From: Marinobacter shengliensis
Lineage (GTDB): Bacteria > Pseudomonadota > Gammaproteobacteria > Pseudomonadales > Oleiphilaceae
Length of the DNA stretch: 64,000 bases
NCBI RefSeq assembly: GCF_003007715.1
Contig: NZ_PXNO01000028.1
Location: 1 to 64,000 of the forward strand
Direction of reading: 5' to 3'
Part shown: one piece after another, positions 8,775 through 18,439 of the stretch
How the letters are laid out: every line of letters starts with the position of its first letter
Position numbering within the stretch: the first letter of the stretch is position 1
Notes under the pieces: generated by a model
The model's input: the letters and a program-made list of their open reading frames with translations, nothing else
Told to the model about the DNA's origin: nothing
Databases searched by the model: none
Made by a program: the position numbers and the translations under genes

Positions 8775-11417
8775 CTAGGCGACTGTTCCTGTGAATTTGT
8801 TTTCGTTAACTCCAAGAGTGACCTTGGTCACCGGCTCTCTTGCCGCCAGTTTTTCCAGCAGCGCCAGCGACACCGGTGGCAACAGCTCACCTTCGATGAT
8901 CGACTCCAGCATCCTTGCACCGTTTTCACTTCTGGTGGCGCGGCTGCGGATGGCTTCTACCAGGCCGTCTTCCAGTTCCACATCGGTGTGGTAACGGGCT
9001 TTGATCTGGTCGGCCAGGCGCTGGAGTTTGTCGCCGACGATGCGGTTGAGGGTGTCTTCACCCAGCGGCAGGTAGGGCACCACTTCCATTCGTGCCAGCA
9101 ACGCAGGTTTGAAGAAGTTGGCCAGTTCCGGGTACAGGGCTTCTTCGATCTTTTCCGGTGCTTCGGCGTGGTTGACGATGGTCTGGTAGCCGAGGTTGGA
9201 GGTGAGGAAGAAGACGACGTTTTTGCAGTCGATCAACCGGCCTTCGCCGTCCGCCAGTTCGCCTTTGTCAAAGGCCTGGTAGAACAGGTTGAGGACTTCC
9301 GGGTGGGCTTTTTCGACTTCGTCGAGCAGGACCACGGAATAGGGCTTCTGGCGGATGGCTTCGGTGAGGATGCCGCCTTCGCCAAAGCCCACATAGCCTG
9401 GGGGTGAGCCGATCAGGCGGGAGACGGTGTGCTTCTCCTGGTATTCGGACATGTTGATGGTGGTGAGGAACTGGCGGCCGCCGTAGAGCAGTTCGGCCAG
9501 TTGCACCACGGTTTCGGTTTTGCCGACGCCGCTGGGGCCTACCAGCAGGAAGGCGCCCATGGGGCGGCCGGGGCGGCGCAGGTCGGCGCGGGCGGTGAGC
9601 AGGTGCTGGTGCAGGCAGTCGATGGCGGTGTCCTGGCCTTTGATGTGGGCCTGCAGGTACGCCGGCAAATGGGTGATTTTTTCCAGCTCGTCGGTGGTCA
9701 TGCGGTTGACCGGGATGCCGGTCCAGTCGGCGATGACTTCGGCGACCTGGCGAGCGTCCACGCGGGCATGGACCAGGGGTTCATCAGCTTGCAGCTCGGC
9801 CAGTTCCTGTTCGATGGCGGCGGCTTCGCTTTTCAGGTCCGGGCGTTCTTCGTGATCGCTCTCGGCCAACTCAACAGCGGCGTCAGCGGCGGTTTCGGCT
9901 TCGACATCACCCAGCAACAGCTGTTCGCGGATGCCGACCAGCCGGGCCACCAGGTCGCGTTGGTCGTTCCAGCTTTGCTCCAGGGCTTCGGCTTCGGCGG
10001 TCAGGTCGGCGATGCGTTGTTCAAGTTCCTGTTCCCGCTCGGCGTCAACGCTCTGGCCCAGAGTATGTTCCCGGCTCAGCAGGTCCTGTTCCATGGCCAG
10101 TTGGTGCAACTCGCTGCGCACGTGGCTGAGACGGCGCGGAGGTGTGCTCAGGTTCAGGCTGACCCTGGCGCAGGCGGTGTCCATTACGTCGATGGCTTTG
10201 TCCGGTAATTGGCGGCCGGCGAGGTAACGGGCAGACATTTCCGAGGCGGCTTTCAGGGCGCTGTCGGCGACCAGTACCTGATGGGCTTTTTCGTAGACAG
10301 TACGCAGGCCCCGGAGTATGTGGACGGCTTCGCCCGGGGTCGGCTCGTCCAGGGCGACCGGCTGGAAGCGGCGGCTCAAGGCCGGGTCTTTCTCGAAATA
10401 TTTCTTGTATTCGCGCCAGGTGGTGGCAGCGATGGTGCGTAACTCGCCCCGGGCCAGGGCCGGTTTCAGCAGGTTGGCGGCGTCGGAGCCACCTTCGCTG
10501 TTGCCGGCACCGATCAGGGTGTGGGCTTCGTCGATGAACAGAATGATCGGGGTGACGGAGCCTTTGACCGCTTCGATCACGCCTTTCAGGCGCTTCTCGA
10601 ACTCGCCCTTGACCGAGGCGCCAGCCTGCAGGGCGCCCATGTCCAGGGTCCAGAGTTCGACGGTTTTCAGGCGGTCCGGCACGTCGCCGTTGACAATGCG
10701 CAGCGCCAGGCCTTCCACCAGGGCGCTTTTACCGACGCCGGCGTCGCCCACCACGATGGGGTTGTTCTTGCGGCGGCGGCAGAGGATGTCGATCATCTGG
10801 TCGATTTCTGCATCCCGGCACACCACCGGGTCCAACTTTTCTTCCCGGGCCAGCTTGGTGAAGTCGGTGGCGTAACGCTTGAGCGGGTCCATGTCGGTAT
10901 CCGCCACAGGCTTGGCAGAGCCGTTTTCCGTCAGCTGCGGGCGTTCGACGGAACCTTCCGTGAGGCGGTCGAATTGTTTGCGCAACTGTTCCCGGTTGAT
11001 GTCTACCAGGGTCTGGGCCACCCGGGGCATCAAGTAGCGGTCGGCGTTCATCAGCAGGGCCAGGAATACGGCGCCGGAACGCAGTTCGGTGTGGCCCAGC
11101 TCGGTGGAGGCCAGCAGCCAGGCGTCCTGCATCAGTTCCACCAGCAAAGGCGAGAACGAGGGATAAGGCTCGGCGGTCTGCGGCTCGCCGTTCAGGCTGT
11201 CGCCCACCAATGGCTGCAGTTGCTGATGATTGATGCCGGTGTGTTCCAGAATCTGGCGTACGTCAGAGAACGGCGTTTCCAGCAGTTTGAACAGCAAATG
11301 GGCCGGGGTAATCTCGGCGCCCTGGCGGCTGATGCACAGGGCGGCGGAGGCTTCCAGGGCCTGGCGTGAAATGTCGTTAAGGCGCCCGATCAGCGCCGGC
11401 AGTTCTACCCGAATCAC
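8775..11417 (-). CDS. clpV: T6SS sheath-disassembly ATPase ClpV (TssH)
   Basis: 880 residues with the ClpB/ClpV plan: an N-terminal Clp repeat domain, a first AAA+ module with Walker A GDAGVGKS (224-231), a coiled middle domain rich in Glu/Leu (about 420-540), and a second AAA+ module with GPSGVGKT near residue 628. ClpV extracts and recycles the contracted TssB-TssC sheath. A GTG start at 11417 is preferred: AAGGAT lies 6 bases upstream and this Shine-Dalgarno overlaps the tssL stop codon. It follows tssL directly, in the order vasF-clpV of Vibrio cholerae. The presence of an N-terminal ClpV domain and the location separate it from the heat-shock ClpB. Confidence 0.96.
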   Translation of the reverse strand: MIRVELPALIGRLNDISRQALEASAALCISRQGAEITPAHLLFKLLETPFSDVRQILEHTGINHQQLQPLVGDSLNGEPQTAEPYPSFSPLLVELMQDAWLLASTELGHTELRSGAVFLALLMNADRYLMPRVAQTLVDINREQLRKQFDRLTEGSVERPQLTENGSAKPVADTDMDPLKRYATDFTKLAREEKLDPVVCRDAEIDQMIDILCRRRKNNPIVVGDAGVGKSALVEGLALRIVNGDVPDRLKTVELWTLDMGALQAGASVKGEFEKRLKGVIEAVKGSVTPIILFIDEAHTLIGAGNSEGGSDAANLLKPALARGELRTIAATTWREYKKYFEKDPALSRRFQPVALDEPTPGEAVHILRGLRTVYEKAHQVLVADSALKAASEMSARYLAGRQLPDKAIDVMDTACARVSLNLSTPPRRLSHVRSELHQLAMEQDLLSREHTLGQSVDAEREQELEQRIADLTAEAEALEQSWNDQRDLVARLVGIREQLLLGDVEAETAADAAVELAESDHEERPDLKSEAAAIEQELAELQADEPLVHARVDARQVAEVIADWTGIPVNRMTTDELEKITHLPAYLQAHIKGQDTAIDCLHQHLLTARADLRRPGRPMGAFLLVGPSGVGKTETVVQLAELLYGGRQFLTTINMSEYQEKHTVSRLIGSPPGYVGFGEGGILTEAIRQKPYSVVLLDEVEKAHPEVLNLFYQAFDKGELADGEGRLIDCKNVVFFLTSNLGYQTIVNHAEAPEKIEEALYPELANFFKPALLARMEVVPYLPLGEDTLNRIVGDKLQRLADQIKARYHTDVELEDGLVEAIRSRATRSENGARMLESIIEGELLPPVSLALLEKLAAREPVTKVTLGVNENKFTGTVA

Positions 11418-11427
11418 AGTGATATCC

Positions 11428-12249
11428 TTATTTCGGTAGTTGGTCCAGTACGCTGAGCACATCCCTGATGCGTTCGTTCAGCGCGACGTTGTACAAGTGG
11501 TAAATGCCCGCCATGGCAGCAATAAACAGGCCGCCAATACCCCACAGGGGCAGGCCGCTGCGCAGCCGGTTGCGGGCCGGAGCTACGTTCTCCGTGGCGT
11601 CGGCCAGCGGCTGCGGGTCCCGGTCGGCGCGCAGTTCACGGAGTTGCTCATAGAGGCCGCGAACAATTCGGTCGTACTCATCCCGGCCGTTCTCCATGAC
11701 CTTGTAACGGCCTTCAAAACCCAGGCACAGGCACAGGTAGATGAAGCCCAGCATATCGCGGTAGCGGGCTGGCTCCTTTTCCATGCGAGCGAGGATGGCG
11801 AACACCTTTTCCCCACCCCAGGTTTCATTGTGGAAGCGGGACAGCAGGGAGTGCTGGGACCACACACTATGGGCGCCCCAATCGGTGCCCAGCACCGCTT
11901 CATCAATGAAGGCGCAGAGCACGTAGCGATAGGCCACCACCGTCGGGCGCTCATAGCCCTGCTCGATCAGCTCCCGGTCAATGGCCGCCACTTCGTCGAC
12001 CACTTGCTGGTACAGGTTTTCCACGTCCCGGAAATCCGCCAGCCGGCGGACCCGGATCACCAGGCCCAGCAGTGGCGTGGCGGCGTCGATCAGGCGGTTT
12101 TCTTCCAGCCCTCGCAGCTGGAAGCCGGCGTTGTCGAATTCGGTTCGGGAGCCACTGTTGCCGGCGTCCGCAAACAGAAGGTCACTGAATGCACTGTCAC
12201 CCGAATCCCTGGTGTTGTCTGGTCTGTCCATTACCGGTGCACCTGCCAT
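11428..12249 (-). CDS. tssL: T6SS inner-membrane protein TssL (DotU/VasF)
   Basis: 273 residues. The cytoplasmic DotU domain (about 45-215) has family features such as YVLCAFIDEAVLGTDWG and FIYLCLCLGFEGRYK. One membrane segment lies near the C-terminus (LPLWGIGGLFIAAMAGIYHL), giving the usual tail-anchored topology. No OmpA-like peptidoglycan-binding extension is present, so cell-wall anchoring would need another protein. AGGAGC is 6 bases before ATG 12249. It binds TssM and docks the baseplate through TssK. Confidence 0.94.
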   Translation of the reverse strand: MAGAPVMDRPDNTRDSGDSAFSDLLFADAGNSGSRTEFDNAGFQLRGLEENRLIDAATPLLGLVIRVRRLADFRDVENLYQQVVDEVAAIDRELIEQGYERPTVVAYRYVLCAFIDEAVLGTDWGAHSVWSQHSLLSRFHNETWGGEKVFAILARMEKEPARYRDMLGFIYLCLCLGFEGRYKVMENGRDEYDRIVRGLYEQLRELRADRDPQPLADATENVAPARNRLRSGLPLWGIGGLFIAAMAGIYHLYNVALNERIRDVLSVLDQLPK

Positions 12250-12252
12250 GGT

Positions 12253-13587
12253 TTAGCTCCTGATTGCCCAGAATTGCATTTCCAGCCCGGGGAAGCTGCC
12301 GGCCACGTGGAAGGCAAAGCCACTGGCGTTGTCGAGCATTTGCCAGGCCTGGCTCTGGTCGTCCAGCCGGAAGTAAACAAAGCCGGCGTGGTACGGCAGC
12401 TGGCGCGGCGCCACCGGCAGAGCCGACAACGGAATACCCGGCAGCTGCAGGCTGATGAGGTCGCGAATCTTCTCCACCGACGCCACTTTGCACTGCTGGG
12501 TGAACTGCTTGCGCAGGTCGTCCAGCGGCATGTCGGCCTTCACCGCCAGGATGAATTCGGCATCCTTGATGATCTGTCCATCCTGCACCGGTGCCACCGT
12601 CAGCCCGTACTGGCGCTGCTGCAGCGTGATCGACAGCGCTCTCGGTTCCAGCACGGTGCTCAGGGCCTGTCGCAGCACTTGCATCAGCGGGCTGAAGCAG
12701 GCTTCCGGCAGGTCGTGGTCATAGGGGGTGAATTCCTTGGGCAGCCGGCTTTCGTCGGTAAAGGTCACCAACTCGCCACACAGCTCAAGCAGAGCCTCGT
12801 ACAGGCGCTCGGGATGCAGCTGGCGCAGCCGGGCCAGGTGCATGAATTTCGGGTGCGCCCGGTTCAGCATCTGCAGCAGCATGAAGTCAGACACATCCGC
12901 CACACCGCCCTGCCCTGGCGCACCTACGCGCTCGGCGATGTTGCGGGCCCGCTCCTGCATCAAGCCAGCCATTTCGCCGACGAACCGCTGCAAGCGCGGG
13001 GCTGAACGGACGCTGAGCATGGTGGGCAGGAAGTTGGGGTCCATCACCAGGCTGCCATCCGGGCGTTTTTCCAGGATCCGGCCGATGGCCACCGAGGCAT
13101 AGGCACTGCGATCGTCCCGCTCCAGCATCAGGCGCGGCGCAACCCGGCCCACATCGATGCTGTGGGCGTCGCCATCAATGGAATGCAGATCCCGGATTTC
13201 CACGGTCTGGGCACGAAAACGCCCTGCTACCGGGGCATCCGGCCACTCCACTTCCGCCAGGGTATCGCTGCCCAGGGGCAGCGCCAGATACACCACCTGA
13301 TTGGCCACCGACGCATCGGTGATTTCCAGGGGCTCCGGCATCACATCGTCCTGGGGCAGATTGAACCGGGTACCATCCGGAAACAGTCCGGAAGCCCGCA
13401 CCAGGCCAACCCGGCCAAAGCTCAGGTACTCGGCGTTCAGCTCCAGGTCACTGAAGCCATACAGGTAGTCCGAGACCGCCAGCGCCCGCTCGTTGATCTG
13501 GTGTTCCAGATATCGTTGCTGCTGCTGGAAGTGCTGGGGCTTGATAAACAGCCCGTCACTCCAGACGACTCGATTGGTAGCTGCCAT
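12253..13587 (-). CDS. tssK: T6SS baseplate protein TssK (VasE/ImpJ)
   Basis: 444 residues, the usual length. The N-terminus has the family signature VVWSDGLFIKPQHFQQQQRY, and the C-terminus has the receptor-binding-protein-like region. TssK trimers join the baseplate to the TssJLM membrane complex. The start codon shares one base with the tssJ stop (TGATG), and the stop is 3 bases before the tssL start, so the three are tightly coupled. Confidence 0.96.
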   Translation of the reverse strand: MAATNRVVWSDGLFIKPQHFQQQQRYLEHQINERALAVSDYLYGFSDLELNAEYLSFGRVGLVRASGLFPDGTRFNLPQDDVMPEPLEITDASVANQVVYLALPLGSDTLAEVEWPDAPVAGRFRAQTVEIRDLHSIDGDAHSIDVGRVAPRLMLERDDRSAYASVAIGRILEKRPDGSLVMDPNFLPTMLSVRSAPRLQRFVGEMAGLMQERARNIAERVGAPGQGGVADVSDFMLLQMLNRAHPKFMHLARLRQLHPERLYEALLELCGELVTFTDESRLPKEFTPYDHDLPEACFSPLMQVLRQALSTVLEPRALSITLQQRQYGLTVAPVQDGQIIKDAEFILAVKADMPLDDLRKQFTQQCKVASVEKIRDLISLQLPGIPLSALPVAPRQLPYHAGFVYFRLDDQSQAWQMLDNASGFAFHVAGSFPGLEMQFWAIRS

Positions 13588-14120
13588 CAGGTATCTTCCG
13601 AACGTCTGAGTTGTACTTCCCGCTCACGCAGGTTGACCAGCAGGTGGTAGGTGTCGCCCACCGGATCCACCCGGATGACCTTTTTCCACTGGGACAGGTT
13701 CGGGTAAGCATAGAAGGCGATAACGCCGATAAACCGGGTGTCCTTGCTGATCTCGAACGGTGCCACGTACTTGAACTGGCCCGGTACCAGGGTGTAGTCG
13801 CTGTGGTCCACGTAGTTGCGGCCCAGGGACTTTTCCAGGTCGTTCAACAGTTGATCAAAGTCGCCGGCCATCAGCAGGGAGCTGTCCCGCAGCTCGATGA
13901 TCTGATAGGCAATCGGCGTGGGCGCCAGGGATTCGTTCGGGTTTACATCCGGTTCAGCGAGCATGGTCAGCGCCACCTTGCTGGGCAGCTCTTCCGGATA
14001 GCCCACGGGAATATCGGGGTCCCACAACACCTTGGCGGTTTTGGTCACCGCGTTGTACGGGGTGCTGCACCCCACCATCAGCATGACAATAGCCAGCAAG
14101 CTCCATTTGCAGTACTTCAT
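13587..14120 (-). CDS. tssJ: T6SS outer-membrane lipoprotein TssJ (VasD)
   Basis: 177 residues. The N-terminus is a lipoprotein signal with lipobox LMVGC (residues 14-18; Cys18 would be acylated). The rest is a beta-rich domain with family patterns such as GYPEELPSKVALTMLAEPDVN and PIAYQIIELRDSS. TssJ sits on the inner leaflet of the outer membrane and recruits TssM. The start overlaps the tagH stop by 4 bases (ATGA). Confidence 0.92.
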   Translation of the reverse strand: MKYCKWSLLAIVMLMVGCSTPYNAVTKTAKVLWDPDIPVGYPEELPSKVALTMLAEPDVNPNESLAPTPIAYQIIELRDSSLLMAGDFDQLLNDLEKSLGRNYVDHSDYTLVPGQFKYVAPFEISKDTRFIGVIAFYAYPNLSQWKKVIRVDPVGDTYHLLVNLREREVQLRRSEDT

Positions 14121-15451
14121 GAAAGGCTCTCCCTCTGTAATTGGCGCAAGTGTTGGTCGTAGGCCTGGTCGAACACCTCCTGGAAGAGGCGTTCAAATCC
14201 CTGCTGACGACTGGATCTGAGTTCCCGGTAATAGTGTTGGTACATGTTCCAGGCCCAACGGCCTTCGTCTTCGTTGTCTTGCAGGCCACGGCGGTAGCCG
14301 TGGAACCGGCGCAACAGGGCCTCCGGCGAGAAGGCATAAAGAATGGCTTCCAGGGCTTCCCGAATGGCTTCACGGGTGGCCTGCTGGTGATGGTTCAGGC
14401 TCTCCAGGCTTTCCCGAACCGCAGCCGGAGCAGACAGGTGCACCGGGCTGCGCTCGGCGGCAAACAGGGTCTGCATGGTGCCGGTGTAGTCGTCACCCAG
14501 GCGCAACGGGTTGTCTTCAATCGGCTGCAGGCGGGTGCGCAGGGCCCGGTGCCGCGAATCTTCACCCTGATGCAGGGCCAGCAGGCCTTCGACCGTGGCT
14601 TTCAGGGTCTGGCCGGCTTCCTCCAGGAACAACCGCATTTCATCGCTGTCGGCAAAATCAATGTCGGCTTCCATACCTCGCATCAGGGGGGCACCGCTGA
14701 TGTGTTGCCGGCTGGTGTCTTTGGCTTCCCGGCTGTGTTCCCTGAACTCTGACATTCCCTGTCGCTCCCGTGTGTCGTGCCCGTTCTTGCGGGCGTTACG
14801 GTTCATTGGCAGGCCCATGGCCACATCCCGGTTCTCCCGGTATTCATCGCTGACCTCGGCCGAGCGGGCAAACCAGGACTGGTCACTGGCCAACAGCTCG
14901 GGGGCTTCTTCCGCAGGCTGACGGGCCGTTTCCTGCCAGGGCGCCAGCGGGTCGTCACTCATCGTTTCTCCCGCCGGAGTATGCAGTCCCTCGAGGGGTT
15001 CCCGGCCATCCGGCATCCTCTGACCGGTTTCTGCCCGCAACAGTGAATCTTCCTCCACATCCACCAGCTGCCGGTCCTGCCCGGAGCCTTCTTCCAGCTC
15101 TGAGCGGTCAACCGCATCACCGTTCAGCTCTGCCCGCATCCGGTAACGGCCGATGGTCAGGGTGTCACCATGATTCAGCCGCGCCCTGCGGCCCCGGCCC
15201 ACAGGCTGGCTGCTGCTGTTGATGTAGGTGCGGCCACTGCGGTCAATCAGGCAGAAGCCACCATCCAGGAAGCGAACCTCGGCATGGCCGGCTACGGCGC
15301 CGGTGCGATGGGGCGACAACCGCCAGGTGTCGTTGGCCGCCGTGCCAATCGACCCGCCACCGGTACCAAAACTGTGTTCAATGCTGGCACCACCGCCGGT
15401 TTCGGTCGGGTTGATGATCACCAGGGTTAATGCTGCTGTCCGGTTTGACAC
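14117..15451 (-). CDS. tagH: T6SS FHA-domain protein TagH/Fha (VasC)
   Basis: 444 residues. An FHA domain occupies about residues 25-105, with the pattern WRLSPHRTGAVAGHAEVRF followed by LIDRSGRTYINSS. FHA domains bind phosphothreonine. The middle is low-complexity and acidic, and the C-terminal 180 residues form the T6SS FHA-associated domain (MRLFLEEAGQTLKATVEGLLAL; WAWNMYQHYYRELRSS). In systems with a PpkA kinase this protein is the phosphorylation target, but no kinase or PppA phosphatase is visible here, matching Vibrio-type clusters. Confidence 0.9.
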   Translation of the reverse strand: MSNRTAALTLVIINPTETGGGASIEHSFGTGGGSIGTAANDTWRLSPHRTGAVAGHAEVRFLDGGFCLIDRSGRTYINSSSQPVGRGRRARLNHGDTLTIGRYRMRAELNGDAVDRSELEEGSGQDRQLVDVEEDSLLRAETGQRMPDGREPLEGLHTPAGETMSDDPLAPWQETARQPAEEAPELLASDQSWFARSAEVSDEYRENRDVAMGLPMNRNARKNGHDTRERQGMSEFREHSREAKDTSRQHISGAPLMRGMEADIDFADSDEMRLFLEEAGQTLKATVEGLLALHQGEDSRHRALRTRLQPIEDNPLRLGDDYTGTMQTLFAAERSPVHLSAPAAVRESLESLNHHQQATREAIREALEAILYAFSPEALLRRFHGYRRGLQDNEDEGRWAWNMYQHYYRELRSSRQQGFERLFQEVFDQAYDQHLRQLQRESLS

Positions 15452-15468
15452 CTGTCTGGCTCCTTGCC

Positions 15469-16485
15469 TTATCGTCGTATCTGGATGCGCACCGCCGGGC
15501 GTTCACGGGCCCGGTCCGGTGTCACAAAGGAATTCCAGCCCAGGCGCACATCCTCACCCAGCTGCATGGGCCGGATATCCTTGGGCCGCATTTGCAGCTC
15601 CAGGTCGTAGGCCAGCTGCTCCCGGGTGGTGAATTCCACCAGCTTCACCAGGCGCTCATGGTCCCGGCCGTTGGGCAGGAAATCCGCAAAGCGCTGCCGG
15701 CTCAGGTTGCGCAGGCGCAGGATGAACTTGCCGCTGCGATCCCGGATGCTGGAGCCAACCAGGGTGTCCTGGCCCAGGCTGGCATTGGCCTGGCCCAACC
15801 GCGTTTGCTGGTCTTGCCCGATGGCCACCTTGCGCAACACCCACTGCTCGATGCTGACGTCTTCCAGGTCGAAACAGTGTGCGACAATGCCACTGACCAC
15901 TTCCGGCGACCGGCTGCGGCCCGCCATCTGGCCGGCGTAGGCCAGCATCTTGGACCAGTTGACCGGTGTGGCTTCCCGCAAGCGGCTGTCACCCAGACCG
16001 ACCAGGGAAAACACCAGTTCGGAAAACCCGTCGCTGGCGCCGGGCTGGAACCGCACGTAGTACCGGTACTTGCGCCAAGCCCGGTGGAACAGGGTGACCA
16101 ACCGGTGGTTGAAAAAGTCCAGAAAGTGACGGCGCACTCCCAGGTTCTGGCCTGCTTCCCAGGCCAGGTCCTCCAGGTAGTAGCCCGGCAACGGCGACTG
16201 GGAGCCGTGCAGGCCGAGAAAGCTCACTTCCATCTGGTAAGGCGCGTGCTCGTGTTCCGGCGACAGGGCCGAGACCACATCGCTACCCGGAAAGCCCAGG
16301 CCGGCCGAGGCCGAAAACCGGATACGCTCCTGGCGGGGCTCGCCGCTGCCGGAGCTTTCCAGATCGTCGCCATGGTGCCGGTGAATCAGATCCACCAACT
16401 GGAAAAAACTGTAACGCCGCGCGTTGCCGAGGACAGGTTCCAGCCCGGCTACATCAGCGGCTGCTGACCTTGCTGTAACGTCCAT
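15469..16485 (-). CDS. tssG: T6SS baseplate wedge protein TssG (VasB/ImpH)
   Basis: 338 residues. Family features include YSFFQLVDLIHRHHGDD near the N-terminus, YYLEDLAWEAGQNLGVRRHF and the C-terminal RLGWNSFVTPD. TssG joins TssE, TssF and TssK in the baseplate wedge. Its start lies 37 bases inside the end of tssF, the usual overlap for this pair, implying coupled translation. Confidence 0.95.
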   Translation of the reverse strand: MDVTARSAAADVAGLEPVLGNARRYSFFQLVDLIHRHHGDDLESSGSGEPRQERIRFSASAGLGFPGSDVVSALSPEHEHAPYQMEVSFLGLHGSQSPLPGYYLEDLAWEAGQNLGVRRHFLDFFNHRLVTLFHRAWRKYRYYVRFQPGASDGFSELVFSLVGLGDSRLREATPVNWSKMLAYAGQMAGRSRSPEVVSGIVAHCFDLEDVSIEQWVLRKVAIGQDQQTRLGQANASLGQDTLVGSSIRDRSGKFILRLRNLSRQRFADFLPNGRDHERLVKLVEFTTREQLAYDLELQMRPKDIRPMQLGEDVRLGWNSFVTPDRARERPAVRIQIRR

Positions 16486-18221
16486 GTGTACCGTTCCTGA
16501 TTGTCTGTATTCACCACTTCCAGCTGGTGAAAGGCATTGATACTCGCGTAAAGCGCAAAAAACTGGCTCAGTACCGTTCCGAACAGGTACAGATCCCCTT
16601 CGCTGCCGAAATTCTGCTGATCCAGCTTCAGCACCGAGCGAATACCTCGCACCGGCAAGCCACGAACCATGCGGTCCACCGGCTGAGTGGTGATCTCACT
16701 GATGCCCGCCAACCGTTTCTGGGACACCCGCTCGGCCTGTCGGTCGACCAGCGCTCGAAAGTCGTATACCCGCAGCACGGTGCGCAGGGCATCCACATCC
16801 AGCATGGACAGGTAGTTCAGGGACAGATTGGAAATCAGCGTCCACAACAGGCTGCCGTCCAGCGTTGGCCGCAGCGTGGCCGTGGGCCGGGTAATGTTGC
16901 TGAACGAGGCAAACGCCGGGGTGGTCTCGGTGGCCATGCAGATCTCACCCACGGCCAGCTGCTGGGGCAGTTGCCGGTTGGTGCAGGTCAGCGTCAGCGA
17001 CACCGCTTCCTGGCGGTTCATGCATTCGGACTCGTCGCCCCGGACAAACGAGATGTAGTGATCAAAGCCATCACCGCGCACGCTTTCACGGGTGCGAACC
17101 CGGTAATACAGCGCCGTGCGGCCACGGTCCCGCTCCACCTCGTGCTGGAAACTCTCGAACGCGGTGTACAGCCGAGGTTCCCCCCGGCCGGAACGCCCTT
17201 CAAGCCAGCCTTCCACCTGTTCGATGCTGAACACTTCAAAGTGCTCCGGACAGCGGCTGGACGGTGAAATACGGTACTCGGTCTGCCGGCCGTTCAGATC
17301 TACCGGCTCGCCTTCGTGGCTGAACAGGTTGACCGCCGGGGTGCAGTAGAGCTGCAGGGAGTCCCGGGTGACCCGAACATCGGGCGGTAGAATCCGGCTG
17401 AAATGAAAACGCAAGCTGATCTCATCGGCCTGCACCGCCGGCAACCGGGACTTGAGGCCGGCGATGTCGATAAACCGAAAGGCCTCGGGAAAACTCAGGT
17501 ATTCCTGAATGATGCGGTACCCGGCGTAGGCGTTCTTCGGATACGGCAAAATCGCCTCATCGGCGGCAAAACCCACCGGCTGCAACAGCGACGACGGCAG
17601 GTTGTATACATTGTCGCCCACCACCAGCTCCATGCGGGTGAGGTAGTGGTTCAGCCACAGGTACAGGGTTTCGGCGGTGTGGTTATCGCCGCCCAGATAG
17701 AACCGCAGGCTGCCCAGGCCCAAAGCATTCAACGGCTGGTCTGTGTGCAGTCCCAGGTCGACGGTGACCGAAGACACTTCCCGGGAATGCTCGGCGTGGG
17801 CATCGGCCACGCTGACCGGGAAGATATCGACCGCCCGGCAGGTACGGAACCGGCACTGGGTCTGGCGGCTGGCTTCGCCCAGGGGTCGGCTCTTGATTTC
17901 GGTATGGCGCTCAACGGTTTGCCGCTCGCTGATGGCGTGCAATTGCGGGTCAAAGCGCATGATGGTGCAACTGGGCACCGGCCGCAGGTAGTTGGGCCAG
18001 AGCATGTTCAGCAGGGAATGGGTCAGCTCTGGAAACTCGTCCTCAACCTTTTCCCGCAATTTGCCGGTCAGGAAGGCAAAGCCTTCGAGCAGCCGTTCCA
18101 CATCCGGGTCGGTGCTTTGTTCGGACAAAAAGCGGGTAAGCTGCGGATGTGCCTCGGCAAATTCCCTGCCTTGCAACCGCAGAAAGCTCAACTCATCCCT
18201 GTAGAACCTGTTCAACTTCAT
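16449..18221 (-). CDS. tssF: T6SS baseplate wedge protein TssF (VasA/ImpG)
   Basis: 590 residues, normal for TssF. It begins with the family signature FYRDELSFLRLQGREFAEAHP and contains FAFLTGKLREKVEDEFPELT and LLNMLWPNYLRPVPSC. TssF and TssG form the phage gp6/gp7-like wedge. The gene upstream in the run, tssE, is 337 bp away; that gap holds two large hairpin repeats and no gene. Confidence 0.95.
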   Translation of the reverse strand: MKLNRFYRDELSFLRLQGREFAEAHPQLTRFLSEQSTDPDVERLLEGFAFLTGKLREKVEDEFPELTHSLLNMLWPNYLRPVPSCTIMRFDPQLHAISERQTVERHTEIKSRPLGEASRQTQCRFRTCRAVDIFPVSVADAHAEHSREVSSVTVDLGLHTDQPLNALGLGSLRFYLGGDNHTAETLYLWLNHYLTRMELVVGDNVYNLPSSLLQPVGFAADEAILPYPKNAYAGYRIIQEYLSFPEAFRFIDIAGLKSRLPAVQADEISLRFHFSRILPPDVRVTRDSLQLYCTPAVNLFSHEGEPVDLNGRQTEYRISPSSRCPEHFEVFSIEQVEGWLEGRSGRGEPRLYTAFESFQHEVERDRGRTALYYRVRTRESVRGDGFDHYISFVRGDESECMNRQEAVSLTLTCTNRQLPQQLAVGEICMATETTPAFASFSNITRPTATLRPTLDGSLLWTLISNLSLNYLSMLDVDALRTVLRVYDFRALVDRQAERVSQKRLAGISEITTQPVDRMVRGLPVRGIRSVLKLDQQNFGSEGDLYLFGTVLSQFFALYASINAFHQLEVVNTDNQERYTWTLQQGQQPLM

Positions 18222-18264
18222 CTTTACTGAACCTTGTCTGCTCTTTGCCTAGCTCCGAGCCAGC

Positions 18265-18365
18265 GTGTGGGTAGGCCTTTCCAAAAGACGCTTCGAGCCC
18301 ATCCATGGGGCGCTTGAGCTCCGCCATCCATGGCTCCGCACACTTTTGGAAAGGCCTACCCACAC
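18265..18365 (+). repeat. Covarying-arm hairpin element B (tssE-tssF gap)
   Basis: A perfect 23-bp inverted repeat pairs 18265-18287 with 18343-18365 around 55 inner bases. The inner part has CCCATCCATGGG (18298-18309) and the same constant core as element A (core mini-hairpin GCCATCCATGGC at 18323-18334). The outer arms have no resemblance to those of element A beyond CCTTTCCAAAA-like ends. The 337-bp gap 18222-18558 contains this element, the second hairpin at 18440-18531, and nothing else that I can recognise. Confidence 0.87.
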
Positions 18366-18439
18366 CCTGTCTCTCATCCCTGTATTCAAAGCCTTTACAG
18401 TCTTCACGGTCACCGGAACCACTTAAACCAGAGTTTGCC

